From contig NC_092564.1 in the NCBI RefSeq assembly GCF_037975245.1, positions 21,679,984-21,743,983 of the forward strand: a stretch of DNA of 64,000 bases, read 5' to 3'. The stretch's first letter is position 1. Each line of letters opens with the position of its first letter. Positions 62,907-64,000 of this stretch are shown here, piece after piece. Position numbers and translations under genes: made by a program. The DNA comes from Apostichopus japonicus. Lineage: Eukaryota > Echinodermata > Holothuroidea > Aspidochirotida > Stichopodidae. The notes under the pieces are model-generated. The model ran no database searches. It saw only the letters and a list, made by a program, of their open reading frames with translations, and was not told the origin of the DNA.

Positions 62907-64000
62907 TGACGTGGAACCTTATGCAATGAATTTTATGCAAATTGACGAGTTGCACACTTTGCTGCCATATTGACAAAATGACCAAAATTTGAAGTTAATT
63001 GACGTAATGACGAGATAACGTATCTCGTCCAATGCATCAATTATATGTAAATTGACGAGTTGCATATATTGACAAGATCTCGCCTAATGTATAAATTTTG
63101 CGCAAATTGACGAGTTGCACATTTTGACGTGATCTCGCCTAATGCATAAATTTTGTGCAATTGACGAGTTTGCACACTTTGACGCGATCTCGACCAATGA
63201 CCAAAATTGACGTCATGACGAGATAACGTATTTCGTCCAATGCATAAATTTCCTGCAAATTGACGAGTTGCACACATTGACGCGATCTCGCCTAATGCCA
63301 TGAATTTACTACAAATTGACATGTTGCACATTTTGACGCGGTCTCGGCCAATGCAATAAATTTTCTGGAAAATGACGAGTTGCACATTTTGACGTGATCT
63401 CGTCAAATGCAATGAAATTATGTGCAAATTGACTAGTTGCACGCATTGACGTGATCTCGCCTACTGCAATGAATTTACTGCAAATTGACGAGTTGCACAT
63501 TTTGACGTGATCACGCCGGATGCAATAAATGTCCGCCAAATTGACGAGTTGCATACATTGACGTGATCTCGCCTTATGAAATAATTTTACTGCAGAATTA
63601 ACGAGTTGCACATTTTGACGTGATCTCGCTCAATGCGATGAATATACTGCAAATTAAAGAGTTGCACATTTTGACGCGATCTCGCCCAATGCAATAAATT
63701 ATGTGCAAATTGACGAGTAGCACGCATTGACGTGATCTCGCTTTCTGCAATAAATTTCCGCCAAATTGACGAGTTGCATACATTGACGTGATCTCGCCTT
63801 ATGAAATAATTTTACTGCAGAATTAACGAGTTGCACATTTTGACGTGATCTCGCTCAATGCGATGAATTTACTGCAAATTGAAGAGTTGCACATTTTGAC
63901 GCGATCCCGCCCAATGCAATAAATTATGTGCAAATTGACGAGTTGCACGCATTGACGTTATCTCGCTTACTGCAATGAGTTCACTGCAAATTTGACGAGT
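62907..64000. repeat. Satellite 2 terminal block, copy 2 (cut by window edge)
   Basis: This is the second copy of the 61,901-62,841 block, with 153 extra bases at about 63,139-63,291 holding the CRE-like TGACGTCA at 63,208-63,215. It again contains the 225 bp four-unit pair (63,600 and 63,825). It ends at the window edge, so its full length is unknown. Confidence 0.82.

Larger units (their letters stand above)
58614..64000. repeat. Satellite family 2: tandem array of about 56 bp units
   Basis: The region is filled with units of about 56 bp, measured between successive GAGTTGCAC motifs (steps of 55-57 bp over 58,914-59,526). A unit reads GACGAGTTGCAC, ATTTTGACGTGATCTCGCC, TAATGCAATGAATTT, ACTGCAAATT. 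Roughly every few units a double-length form of about 90-112 bp appears, with TTGACAAAATGACCAAAATT and a palindrome. Units are more diverged from each other than satellite 1 monomers. I see no similarity to satellite 1 beyond short chance strings. The array runs past the right edge of the window. Confidence 0.94.

Noticed and set aside
1-64000. CRISPR array, because of many direct repeats with short unit lengths.
   Set aside because: Repeats are contiguous with no unique spacers, unit size and nested structure are those of satellites, and no cas-like genes are present.
58614-64000. Transposon or integrated element carrying satellite 2 at the junction.
   Set aside because: I see no terminal repeats, target-site duplication, transposase, reverse transcriptase or tRNA-like start. 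The sequence changes directly from one tandem family to the other.

Overview
The window is satellite DNA from end to end. I find no protein-coding gene, RNA gene, transposable element or CRISPR array in it. Two unrelated tandem-repeat families meet at one abrupt boundary near position 58,613. Nested higher-order repeats, 130-200 bp monomers and tens of kilobases of uninterrupted array point to a eukaryotic chromosome (centromeric, pericentromeric or other heterochromatin). The species cannot be read from the sequence. The nuclear-receptor-like motifs would matter most in an animal, but they do not prove one.

Region 1 (1-58,613) is satellite family 1, all head to tail on one strand, roughly 400 monomers. 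A monomer has a constant part (starting at the CCGGAGTACCGC block and containing the perfect direct repeat AGGTCAAAGGTCA) and an inner array of the decamer GGGGTCACCA repeated 1 to 8 times. Monomer length therefore follows 123 + 10n bp, with a frequent 132 bp form. Monomers are organised into higher-order repeats: a 438 bp unit, blocks of about 2.2-2.9 kb, 3.5-3.7 kb, 5.1 kb and 5.7-6.0 kb, and matching blocks that recur 18-21 kb apart. The hierarchy runs decamer, monomer, short/long monomer series, multi-kilobase block, and possibly a roughly 20 kb super-repeat.

Region 2 (58,614-64,000) is satellite family 2, with a basic unit of about 56 bp built on GACGAGTTGCAC and GACGTGATCTCGCC. Double-length units are interspersed and carry a 9 bp-arm inverted repeat. 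It has its own higher-order structure: a 225 bp four-unit repeat and a block of about 1 kb repeated near the right end with a 153 bp length difference.

The long open frames visible throughout are by-products of repeat lengths divisible by three (132, 153, 183) and are not treated as genes. The most interesting feature is the motif content of satellite 1: almost every monomer carries a perfect DR1-type nuclear-receptor site followed by a run of half-sites with DR4 spacing. The same decamer run also satisfies the canonical G-quadruplex pattern when n is 3 or more. Whether any of this is functional cannot be decided from sequence alone.
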